Below, one piece after another: positions 9,903-18,846 of a stretch of DNA of 20,449 nt. The stretch covers positions 1 through 20,449 of the forward strand of contig JAANSK020283268.1 of the NCBI GenBank assembly GCA_011763485.2. The letters are read 5' to 3'. The translations under genes and the position numbers were made by a program. The stretch is from Isoetes engelmannii. Its lineage: Eukaryota; Streptophyta; Lycopodiopsida; Isoetales; Isoetaceae. The notes below the pieces were generated by a model that made no database searches, had not been told where the DNA came from, and saw only the letters and a list, made by a program, of their open reading frames with translations. Positions within the stretch are counted from its first letter, which is position 1. Each line of letters starts with the position of its first letter.

Positions 9903-12900
9903 CTACTTCCACTTTTTATCTTGCATCCTCAGTTTAAATTTCGCTCGAAACTCATCCCAGGACAGCAACCGGCCTTGAGAATACCAATCCCCAATGTGGT
10001 TCACACCTAGTGAAGATATCCTTCTTATGTTCCTTACATCCACTAATGAAAATAACGGTTTTGGATCTCCATCAGTAGTGATAGCCAGCCACCAAACAGG
10101 CATTGCCACCGAGTGACAAGTTTCGACACTAAGTTCCCATAGACTCTTAACTGATTCCCATGCCTCTAATAAGCCTTTTAAAAAGGGAGATGTCCCTTTG
10201 TAGGCCCTTAAGCCATAAAAAAGAGCCCACGGCAACTCTGCCCGCACTGAGACTTTACCGCACGGAGTACAATGAATCAGAGATTGATATATTAGTTGAA
10301 GACCAGGAGAGTTCACTTTACCGTCCAGAATTTGCCAGATGAATTTGCTTATTAAAACCTTGCTATGCAGTGCGAAGTCCAACATACCTAATCTACCATG
10401 TGACTTGGAGATGCAACACTTATTCCACGCTATCTTACAGTCAGCCCCCTCTTCATTTCCTCCCCAAACAAAGTTCCGCACCGATCTCGTTAACCTTTGT
10501 ACGATATTTGTTGGAGCTAGTAAGATTGATGTTGCATACACATGCGTACTACTAAGCACAGACTTGGCCACAGTTAATCTACCCGCAAGGGATAACTTGG
10601 AAACCTTCCACCAGTTCAGATGTCTATCAAAACCCAGAAGGATCTCGTCCCAAAAGTCATTAGATGACCTATTAATGCCCACGGGGATGCCAAGTAACTT
10701 AGAGGATTTACCTTGCGGGACGAATTTCCAGGGATAATCCTGTTCAACAACAGGCAAGGGCTCATCCAATGCCCATAATGCAGCACATTTTCCCCAATTT
10801 AAAAAGCAACCTGATGCCAAAGAGAAAGAGTCTAACAAGTTCTTGGCATTCAAAAGGTTATCCTTTGACGCCTCCAAAAATAGGAATGTATCATCGACAT
10901 ACTGGTTACGTACTTGTTGCGAGTCGTCATACATCCTTAGACCAGCAATGACCTGATCCTTTACTGCTGCGTTTATAAACTGGGATAAACCTTCAGCTAC
11001 TATGTTGAAAAGAAACGGGGCCAGAGGGCAACCTTGTCGGATACTCCTCTCTATACCCCTCTCTACTGGAAAAATAAAAGACGTCTCCCCAAGAAAAGTC
11101 ACCGTGGAATGACTGTATTAGGAGCTTCCTTACCACTGATGCGAAACCTTCTCCACAACCAAAGGATATAATCGTCTTTTCAAGAAAGGACCAACTAACA
11201 CTGTCATAAGCTTTTTTAAAATCGAGCTTCAGGTAAATTACCTTTTGTTGAGTCTTTTTAGCCCAATGAAGGCCCTCAAATGCTGCAGCTATGTTACCCA
11301 GGATACTCCTGCCTGGAAGGAAACCCGACTGCATCTCAGAGATATGTTCCTGCAAAACAGGCTTCAACCTCTCTCTGCATATGCCTTCGCTAAAATTTTA
11401 TAGAAAGATGAAAGTAAAGTAATTGGTCGTCAGTCATTTATTGTTTTCGGTTCTTTGACTTTGGGAATCAAGGTAATGCACCCCGTATTCAATATTCAAT
11501 CTCTTGTCCAGACACTCTGCCTGTAAGAAGTCTTGATATGCAGCATATACTGAAGGTCCGACCCACTCCCAGCACTGCTGAAAAAACTCAGCAGGAGTAC
11601 CATCCAATCCAGGAGTCTTGTCCTTTGCCAGCATGAAGGTAGCGTCCTGGATCTCCTGAAAACTCAAGGGACACTCCAACATCTGTCTTTGTTCGTTCAA
11701 AACCTTGACACGAACCGTAGAGAGGATTAACTCTTCAAAATAATCCTGAAATATAACCCTTTTTTCCCTGAAGAATTCTCTAAAATGATTATATAATACA
11801 TCTTTAATCTGCTGCAGATCCTTTACAATAGTTCCATCCTCCATCTGTAAGGATGCAAGTCTAGCCGAATGCTTTCTCTGCCTTGCGGCCCTGAAAAAGA
11901 ACTTATTGCACCTATCCCCTTGCTGTAACCAGTTCAGGCCCGCCTTAATCTTCGCTTCCTTAACCTTAATTGTTTCCAATTTCTTGATTTCTCTAATGAG
12001 TTCATTTTCCCTGATGCCATTCTGAGAACCTTCCTTCCTGAATTTTGCAAGCTCAGCATACAAAGATTCCAACTGTTCTCTCTCAGTTCTCACCTTACTT
12101 TTCCCCCATTCCTTAGCAAACCTTTTAATAGCTGCCAACAAAGAGATCACCGCCTCCATACCAGGTTTATGCTCACATTCTACAAACCAAATTTCTTTAC
12201 ATCTTCGTTTGAATTCTTCGTCTTTCAGCCACCTGGTATTTAGCCTGAAAATCATTTTAAAGGGTTTAGCATTCTCCAGTGGGTTTATAGTGATCATTTG
12301 TGGATTATAATCAGATATGGAATTCTCCAGCATGTTATGACGATATAGAGCAGGGCAAATGTCTAGTGCCTTCTGATTTACATAACACCTATCATGGCGA
12401 GCATATGTTCTTCCTTCTCCAACCCACCCATTGCACCAGGTGAAACCCGCATCACCGTGTATCTCCGACAGCTGGAGGTCTCTGAGCATGCTTATCCATT
12501 GCTCCAATTCACTCCCAGAAACTATTCCTATACCATTATTTGATCTGTCTACCCTACTCTCCACCATGTTAAAATCTCCTATTAATAACCAAGCTATGTT
12601 ATCTACATAGCTTCTTATTTTACTTCTAAGAAATGCCCATAACGCACTCCGCTGCTTCGGATTATTGTGGGCATATATATATTTACAATACCCCATATCT
12701 GACCATTGTGCATCCAAGTGATCATACAGCAGTGACCCAGGTTATCAGCAAATGTAGATAACACTTGAATGTCTTTCTTCTAGGCTATGAGGGCTCCTGC
12801 ACTAGAACTTCCACTGGACGAAGCTATTCCAATGAAGTCACCCCCTATTACGTTTAACAAATGGCCAATTTCCTCCTGTTTACATCTATGTTCTTGAAGG

Positions 12901-13007
12901 CATACAATATCTGGTTTAATTCTGGCTAATGCTAAAGATAATCTGCTACCCTTTACCTCAGAGGATTTCACTCCTCTTATGTTCCAACTTAAGATTTTTT
13001 TATCCAT
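9903..13007 (-). pseudogene. LINE ORF2: endonuclease plus reverse transcriptase, broken
   Basis: ORF2 begins at ATG 13007 (MDKKILSWNIRG). The AP-type endonuclease has N in SWNIRG, E in CLQEHR, then IGDFNMVE and TWCNGW; the catalytic His block reads SISDYNPQ, so the usual SDH is SDY. RT blocks follow: DKTPGLDGTP, LIPKVKEPK, SGFLPGRSILG, LKLDFKKAYDSVSW, RQGCPLAP, an active-site QYVDD (about 10892-10906; YADD in the left copy) and LLGIPVGI, then the thumb region to the stop at 9903. Lesions in order: TAG at 12780-12782 where Trp is expected; a frameshift in a (TA)n run near 12675; a 7-bp duplication at 11487-11500; TGA in place of Trp in IND(W) near 11430; a GA insertion near 11370; a one-base shift near 11105; an in-frame 12-bp duplication at 11042-11065. 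It cannot encode an active protein. Confidence 0.95.
11487..11500. repeat. 7-bp tandem duplication breaking ORF2
   Basis: ATTCAAT at 11487-11493 is repeated at 11494-11500. Removing one copy restores the frame from DKRLN into TGCITLIPKVKEPK, so it is a frameshift lesion rather than ancestral sequence. Confidence 0.9.
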
Positions 13008-13275
13008 TTCTGAATAAGAACTTCTTCCTCTTTGCCTTGAATCTATCACCATCAGGCATCACCTCCCTATCATCCATTTTGCTTTTCCTTCGGATTTCAT
13101 ATGGCACCTCATTCCTACCGTAACTATCTTCTTCCATCAAATCCGCCCACCTGTTCTTATGATAAGGGATGCCCTCTACCGTCAAGTAATTTGGGAGTCT
13201 TGATCATCAACGCACATCAGCGCACCCTCAAAATTTTGGCCACCTAATTCATTATTGGCAAACACAGACTTACAA

Positions 13276-13319
13276 GTATCAGGAATGCTGCTATATTGTA
13301 TCAGGAATGCTGCTATATT
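13276..13319. repeat. Perfect 22-bp tandem duplication breaking ORF1
   Basis: GTATCAGGAATGCTGCTATA and the two bases after it (13276-13297) are repeated exactly at 13298-13319. Because 22 is not a multiple of three, it ends the ORF1 frame at 13291, whereas the single-copy frame would read on from SSIPDT into CKSVFANNELGG. Confidence 0.97.
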
Positions 13320-14350
13320 GCCTGTGGGTGACCATTTTCCATGCTGGTTCACTTTTATTGTTGACAGTTTCCCCTGTTAATTGGTTCCTCCCAGCCAATG
13401 CATCATTGGTCAATTGAGAGGCGGACCGATTAACAAGGTGAGCCTGCTCGTTCTCGGTGACAGGTGCAACATTAAGGCTATTTAGTACTAAGTCCTGCTC
13501 CATGGGCAATATCACATTATCGTATTTAATCTCTTCAGCCTCACTAGATGTCTTATTACTGCATTGCCCTGTCTGTTGTTCTTTCTCAATGTTAGAAGTC
13601 TGCGGATCCCTAAGCCCATCTATCTTAATCCTAGGGAACATTCGTTGCAATTCCCAACCATTCAAAAGTGAAAGCTTGAATAAGGAAAAATACGTACCAC
13701 TCTTGACAACGACCTGCTTAGGAATGCCTTCACTTGCTGGTATTGCAACACAGATTCTTGGACCTCTAACTGTTGAATGTGAATGTGATACGTAAGTGCC
13801 CAACGATTTTGCAATTGATATAAGAAACTCCGGATCTAGCATGTCAGGTGGGAGGCTTTCTATTTGCAGCCAACATGGCATTTTAACCGCTGACATCTTA
13901 TCAGAACTAAACCTAGGGGAATAATACTGGTAGAGGACAAATCCCCCAGCGTAATAATCAGTAGCTCTAGAAACCAACTTCTCTACCGCTGCTTCACTAT
14001 CAAAGCATATTAGAAAGAAATTCCCACCAATTGCCTTCAGCGACTGAAATTGCGGTAAATGGAGCTTCTGGAGATGTCGCGTCAGCCATGACTGTAACTT
14101 TTTAAAATCAAGAAATCCCCCTGTGAAAAACCCAACCACAGATTTTGCCACTAGATTTTGTATATTTCTCATATGTTTGCCATGATCAATCTCCGCAATT
14201 TTAACGTCGGAGGTTGCCCCTGCTATCTTATCCAACTCAGATTAGAAATTGCCAGAACTTAGATTATTTAAAACCTCTTCAACTCTGCGGCTTTTCTCTT
14301 CCTCCACCAGATTTTGCTTTATCCACTGCGAGAATCTGGGTTTTGAAATT

Positions 14351-14374
14351 CGTTGGATAGTGCGTTGGATAGTG
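14351..14374. repeat. 12-bp in-frame tandem duplication in ORF1
   Basis: CGTTGGATAGTG occurs twice, head to tail. In the ORF1 frame it gives the repeated residues TIQR-TIQR. Confidence 0.9.
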
Positions 14375-14508
14375 TTTCCTTCAATCTCCTGCAGATCGCT
14401 AACCTGATTTCTAACCTCGCTACTCTGATTTATAACCAAATTCTTAACACCATCATTAGGGGAGGGTGGCCATTTAGGGCGACGGGACCATTGGCGGGTC
14501 TGGCAAAA

Positions 14509-14712
14509 TACTTTGGCGGACGTGTCATTTTACTTTGGCAGACGTGTAAAGGAGAGGGAAAGTTTCGTAGCAGGGTTTTGGAGGCTCGGATGCAACGGAG
14601 TTAAGGTTTCAGTCCAGAACCAGAGACGGCTGGATTCTTGCAGGTCTTAGCAATCGTCCAGCAATCTTGCAATCGTCAGGTCTCAGAAATCGTCCAGCAA
14701 TCTTACAATCTT
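14509..14712. repeat. Degenerate tandem repeats at the LINE 5' side
   Basis: Two kinds of short repeat sit side by side. A 22-bp period unit TACTTTGGCRGACGTGT starts at 14509 and again at 14531. A 36-bp period unit beginning CAGGTCTYAG and containing AATCGTCCAGCAATCTT occupies 14641-14676 and 14677-14712. Further partial AATCGTCCAGCAA copies lie near 14741-14755. They could be the 5' untranslated region of the LINE, some of which carry promoter monomers, or local duplications of host DNA. Confidence 0.75.
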
Positions 14713-15127
14713 CAGCAGTTCTTGGATTCTTGCTGGCTTGCAATCGTCCAGCAACATCTGGTTAGGTATACAGATTATCAGGATTAGAAGTAGGTATTGA
14801 ATTGTTAGGAAGCGTCCAAAAATAGTCCTGGCGCTGGTACTTTTTATGATTATCTCCATTTCTGACATTTTGTGCTTCAATGACTGCTTCAAAGATGTTT
14901 TTTCTCTTCTTTCTCTTACAATTTTATTTCTCTATTGTTTCAGGTCATACTTTCAAAGGCATTCAAGACAATGTAAGGAATGTAGAGCTCAAAACAAGCA
15001 AGTTAATTTACCTTCTGATTTCTAGAGTCACAAGCCTTTGCGTCATCAAGTAAACTTAGCAAGCTAGCTTGAAATAACGATGCAGAACCAAAATATCCTT
15101 CTTGGCAATCTAAAGCAGCTGTTCGCT
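14713..15127. other. Noncoding stretch
   Basis: AT-rich sequence with long T-rich tracts (about 14896-14940) and a 12-bp perfect palindrome, CAAGCTAGCTTG, at 15060-15071. No coding frame with recognisable content. Confidence 0.5.
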
Positions 15128-15358
15128 TTAATTTCCCTGAACGTTAAGAAGAATAGGAGACACAGACATGTCTGTTGTGTCTATCTCTGAGCAATTTCCA
15201 CCCTGCCTAAGAGGTGATACTTCCCATATTTCAAATCTTAAGCCATGTTTCTTTGGGTCAATATGCGAGAGAGCCTCTTCTAAATCTTCATCAGGCAGCA
15301 AGCTAATTCTGTGATGTACACATGCTCCAAATGTCAACCTCTGGTCCCATGGAACCTC
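15128..15358 (-). CDS. Unidentified exon-like ORF beside the rearranged invertase remnant
   Basis: Not recognised. A good acceptor (TTCCTTCAG, ending at 15359 on this strand) precedes a frame that reads EVPWDQRLTFGACVHHRI, then LLPDEDLEEALSHIDPKKHG and LRFEIWEVSPLRQGG, to a TAA at 15128-15130. The residue mix looks like a real soluble protein: acidic helix, balanced composition, no low complexity. No start codon or partner exon could be tied to it. It is bounded on the upstream side by an inverted piece of an acid invertase gene (15395-15440), so it may be a captured exon from elsewhere or chance. Confidence 0.3.
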   Translation of the reverse strand, partial: EVPWDQRLTFGACVHHRISLLPDEDLEEALSHIDPKKHGLRFEIWEVSPLRQGGNCSEIDTTDMSVSPILLNVQGN

Positions 15359-15394
15359 CTGAAGGAACATTATTGTTAGAGTATTTATTAGTGA

Positions 15395-15440
15395 CAACTG
15401 CAGTGCGTTCCCTCAAATCCTTAGAAGCAAGAAGATTTGT
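15395..15440 (-). pseudogene. Inverted acid-invertase fragment
   Basis: On the minus strand this short segment reads LLASKDLRERTAV, the conserved block near the C-terminal beta-sandwich of plant acid invertases. It directly abuts, head to head, the plus-strand invertase fragment that begins near 15425. The same LASKDL block also appears in the plus-strand fragment near 15928-15945, so the block is present twice in opposite orientations. The identification rests on a short stretch. Confidence 0.55.
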
Positions 15441-16132
15441 AGCATGACAACTTCTGTTGATGACCTTGCAAAGGGTTGGGCTTCTGTTCAGGTTAGTTTC
15501 AATAACTTTATTCCTTCCATATTACAAATTGTGCTCATTTTTTGTTTCTAATATTAGGCCATTCCAAGAAGAATTTGGTTAGATGATGAGAATCTAAACA
15601 TGTTGAGGCAATGGCCTGTGGAGGAGATTGAAACACTCAGGTCAATTACTTTTTTCAAGAAGATGTGCTCATTAAGCCTGGCCAAACAATTGAGATTGAA
15701 GGCGGCAAAGGATCCATGGTAATGCTTGCTTCATTTGCATTCTTGTACAGATATGATGTGACTAACAAATACACTTTGATCATATAGCTTGACATTGAAG
15801 TACATTTCAACATTGAAGAACATAAACATAAATTGGGAGGACTAAAGGTTGATGCTAATGATGCAAAAATTATTTGCAACCAAACAGAAAATGAAGATTT
15901 GGTTGCATCCTTTGGGTTGTATGTTCTTGCTTCTAAGGATTTGTTAGAGTATTTGTTAAAGTATTTTTTGGCAGCTGCTATAAACTGCGATGGAGTGCCA
16001 GAGGTCTCTGCCCATTATATTCTCAGTGAGAAACATTTACTAATTAATTTCTGGATTAGTGGTCGTAGGAGGCATATAGTGGTCTCTTATGTTTTCTTAA
16101 TGTGTTCACGTCTGAGCAGTGGTAGGTAGTAA
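15425..16132 (+). pseudogene. Acid invertase (beta-fructofuranosidase, GH32) fragment, 5'-truncated
   Basis: Plant acid invertases hydrolyse sucrose in the vacuole or cell wall. Seen: DDLAKGWASVQ (to 15491), a 66-nt GT-AG intron, AIPRRIWLDDENL and LRQWPVEEIETLR (15558-15641), a frame change near 15640, DVLIKPGQTIEIEGGKGSM (to 15718), a 69-nt GT-AG intron, LDIEVHFNIEEH (from 15788), then LVASFGLYVLASKDL near 15900-15945. These follow the order and spacing of the family's linker and C-terminal beta-sandwich (AIPRTVWLD..., QWPVEEIESLR, VLKPG..., QLDI, FGLLVLASKDL). After LASKDL similarity drops; VFLMCSRLSSG near the stop at 16127-16129 may be the following FVLMCSDQSRSS block. The whole catalytic beta-propeller with the WMNDPNG, RDP and EC motifs is absent, so the remnant cannot be enzymatically active. 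Confidence 0.85.
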
Positions 16133-17431
16133 TAGCAGACCTTTATGACAGTTATTAACATGCCATTCCTATGCTCATGCATTCAACCAACATTATCATT
16201 CTTGTGCCAGCATCATTGCCAGCCACTGCCATTGGCAAGGGCCCTGAAACTTCCAATGTATCTAGTCTGTAAATGTTGAGATCATGACCATACCAAGGTT
16301 CCTTTCAGTCATTTTGTGGGTTTTCCCAATACTTTTTCTTTCAATGTGTAGGAAGCATTTTGGCATGAAAGAAATAATGGTGGCAACAAATTCATTAACG
16401 CTTTTAAATTTTGTATCTATTTGTCAGGATCTCGAATATGCAGAAGTACACTATTGTTGAAAATTTTTTGCTGGATATCTTGTAAGTGCTGTGTCACAGG
16501 GCTACATTTGTAGGTATATAAAAGGTTACTGGCATTGTAATGGAGTTCTGTTTAGTGATTGGTAAGCATTGCAGTGTGACAAGAAAGAAAGTTTGCTGTC
16601 ATGCATTGTATAACCTGTTTAACAAACTATCTGGGCAAGAGAACCATGTTAGCTGCAGGTTAACATGAACAAACTATCTGGCCAAGAGAACCATGTTACC
16701 TCGAGTCTAGTCAACTTTCTTTATGTGCCTATTAAGGATTATACTTCGCCTTCTCAGCATGTCATTGATAGTGAAGGGAAGTCCTGGAAACAGGTGTTGT
16801 GGTAGAAATTGGCAGTTCAGATGGTGCATGCACATTGCACATATCCAAAATATAATTTTGCAGCTAGGTAAATTCAACTTTGTCATTCCGTTGTCGTAGC
16901 CTTCAATGGGCTATGAATGCAGCCTTCAATGGGCTGCCTGCTCAGCCCTGGTGGTACCACTACCCCTTCCACTTTGAGAGCTTATAACTCAAAGTGGCAA
17001 TACCTATATGGCATGTTACTAAGCTTGTTACTAAGCTTGCAATGTAGGTTATCTCGCTGGGCATGCTGCCATGTAGTGTGCATTGTGCATTGCATTTGAG
17101 ATGCATCCATGGCCACCATTTTATTTATGCCCTTTAAGTGAGCAGCCAATGGCCACCCTCCCCTAGCCTGGTTCCCAACACTGCACTTACGATCGCTAAT
17201 CTGTTTCTTACCACCGCTGCTGTCATTCCGTTGCTCACTACACAGATCGGCGAAGCCACAGGGCTCCACCGACATAGCCGCAAACGCGGGCGCTGTCGCC
17301 GCCTTGGTCGCCATTTTCACAGCCCACATCTCTTTGTCGGATTTTTGATTGAGTTCTTTATTAAGTTAGCATGCATACATTTTGAAAAGTTCCCAAAAAA
17401 ACATGAGATATAAATTTTTACGTTAGGGATA
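16133..17431. other. Noncoding stretch with small direct repeats
   Basis: No recognised gene. Contains a 47-bp period duplication (AACAAACTATCTGG at 16621 and 16668, one internal mismatch), a 15-bp direct repeat AGCCTTCAATGGGCT at 16898 and 16921, and a 12-bp perfect tandem GTTACTAAGCTT at 17015-17038. Bases 17138-17340 are GC-richer and open on both strands, but neither translation resembles a known protein. An 18-mer at 17148-17165 is the reverse complement of 14457-14474. Confidence 0.5.
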
Positions 17432-17508
17432 ATGGCTGTCCGCAGGCCATTACGCGGGGTAAGGGCGTGGCGAGCCCGCACCCCGCGTAATGGCCTGCGG
17501 ACGGCCAT
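17432..17508. repeat. Strong 77-nt foldback (29-bp arms)
   Basis: The left arm 17432-17460 begins ATGGCTGTCCGCAGGCCATT and ends ACGCGGGGT. It is the reverse complement of 17480-17508 with a single mismatch that would be a G-U wobble in RNA. The 19-base loop itself contains GGGC and GCCC. Imperfect pairing extends outwards (TACGTTAGGG against CCCCACGTA). The GC content is far above that of the surroundings. It could be a miniature foldback element, a palindromic insertion or a precursor-like RNA hairpin. Confidence 0.92.
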
Positions 17509-18747
17509 TTCCCCACGTAATAATAGTGGGGAAGGAATTTCCCCGCACGTGCAAAAAAATTACCCCAAAATCGAAGACCTCTGTTCTTCTTCTTCCTTTC
17601 TCTGTGTCCTCTTCCGGAGGTGCACTCCGTCGAATCTGTGGCGCCTGGTGTTCCGGTGGGGGCGCTTGCTTCTGTTTTGAGTGCGCTGTGGTGTAGGTAT
17701 GTCAAGGTGCGGATTGTGAAGGATTTGTCAAGGATTGTGAAGGATTTGTGAAGCATGTCTGGGTTCTTTTTTGTTTTGGTTGTATTTTCTGGGAGGAGCC
17801 ATAAATCTTTACAACGATGCCGTCGTTTTGATATATCTGGTAAGCACCATGTTTATTTTGTTTTTATTTGATCATATATGTATCTAATCTACCTTCTTTG
17901 TTGTTTTTTAGTGTTCTGAAGCACAGATATGCCATTCTTTATGTCGCCTGAAGAACAGGAGTGTTCAAAACCGGTTAGCTCTGTTCTTCTTTTGCTGGGA
18001 TTTTGCATTTCGGCAGCAAGATTTACCAAAGCATAGTAGCTTGCATGCATTGCAGACCTTGTACCTCTGCTGCGTTCTTTTCCGTCGCTCAAAGCTTTGT
18101 TCTTCAGGTTGGGTCAGATTGAAGACCCTATTATGAAAACTATGGCTTGAACATCATGCTTCAAGAGATCTGCGCCATATCCGGCCTGTGCAAATGGGTT
18201 GCTCCTATTTCTGATATGGTTAAGCCCTGTTTCTAATAAAGATTGCGGGTTCTGGCAATGATGCCGGAATGGTTAAGCCTGTTCTGATATGGCTATGGCA
18301 ACGATGCTGTAAGAAGGGAAATGGCAAGAAACAGGTAAGAAGAAGATGCAAGAAACAGGGGCGACCTGTTAGCACAGAGCTATCCCAAAGTGGGACATTT
18401 TGAACTGTATTTTTGTAATGAACAGTGTTTTTTGAAACTATATTTTTGAACTGTTGATGTATGTGTTTTAAAACATTGTACAAATACATAATATGTTGAC
18501 ATATACGGAGAAAATACGGAGGACATCCGTATTTATACGCGAGAAATTACTGGAAATAATCTGGGTCTGAAAACAAGTGAAATTCCTTCCCCACGGTTAT
18601 TACGATTTTTTTTGTTGTTGGCCAACAAAGAGGCAGCCAATTATTTTCACGCGCTCTAAGTATTCTTTTGCGCGTTTCAGAGCCGGCTCGTCGTTTCCAA
18701 GCTTCCGTCCTGCTTCTTAAAGCCGAGCTCATCCACCAGATCGTTTC
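17509..18747. other. Stretch without recognised gene upstream of the CYSTM gene
   Basis: Contains a 21-bp tandem repeat GGATTGTGAAGGATTTGTSAA at 17711-17731 and 17732-17752. A plausible intron-like GTAAGC...TTTTTTAG interval (about 17839-17911) hints at an unrecognised noncoding transcript. A small hairpin AAATACGG/CCGTATTT lies at 18512-18534. No open frame looks coding. Confidence 0.45.
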
Positions 18748-18755
18748 TATAAAAG
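18748..18755 (+). promoter_or_regulatory. TATA box of the CYSTM gene
   Basis: TATAAAAG lies 99 bases upstream of the CYSTM start codon. A start of transcription about 30 bases downstream would give a leader of roughly 65 nt containing CTTCACTTCCTCC, which fits a plant core promoter. Confidence 0.75.
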
Positions 18756-18846
18756 CTCCATTCCGACAGATCTTCACTTCCTCCAGATCTGCAGCAAATC
18801 TTCAGCTTTCAATCCAAATTTTCTTGCTCTTTTTCGCAGATCAGGA

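Larger units (their letters stand above)
13000..14529 (-). pseudogene. LINE ORF1 (DUF4283-type RNA-binding protein), broken
   Basis: The frame is open from 14529 with no in-frame ATG seen, so the true start is lost or lies upstream. One in-frame TAA (14242-14244) splits the product after LNNLSSGNF; the next residues SELDKIAGATSDVKIAEI continue in the same frame. The core (about 14190-13650) has the features of plant L1 DUF4283: VGFFTGGFLDFKKLQSWL, GGNFFLICFDSEAAVEKL, then MPCWLQIESLPPDML. The CCHC zinc knuckle often found after this domain in plants is not visible. A 22-bp tandem duplication at 13276-13319 shifts the frame near the C-terminus; the original C-terminus continues in other frames to the TAA at 13000-13002, which overlaps the ORF2 start. 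Its expected role is to bind element RNA as a chaperone. Confidence 0.88.
9903..14530 (-). mobile_element. Nearly full-length L1-type LINE (ORF1 plus ORF2), inactivated
   Basis: A plant L1-type non-LTR retrotransposon on the minus strand: 5' side near 14530 or beyond, ORF1 (to 13000), then ORF2 (13007 to 9903) with endonuclease and reverse transcriptase. Order and content match the standard plant L1 layout with a DUF4283-like ORF1. The 5' end is not sharply visible; short repeats at 14509-14547 and 14641-14712 may be its 5' untranslated region or host DNA. The 3' end lacks an obvious poly(A). Both ORFs carry frameshifts, stops and tandem duplications. The copy at 1-1900 is the same family. 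Confidence 0.93.

Noticed and set aside
10339-10737. Plus-strand 132-codon frame inside the large LINE
   Set aside because: It is the antisense shadow of the well-supported minus-strand reverse transcriptase.
9411-14923. 10-bp direct repeat TCTTACAATT at 9411-9420 and 14914-14923 as a target-site duplication of the large LINE
   Set aside because: The implied element 3' end would lack poly(A), the repeat is low in complexity, and CTTACAAT also occurs elsewhere (about 14703), so it is probably chance.
17138-17413. Open frames on both strands of the GC-richer block at 16982-17413
   Set aside because: Neither translation shows a domain or motif I recognise; openness follows from base composition.
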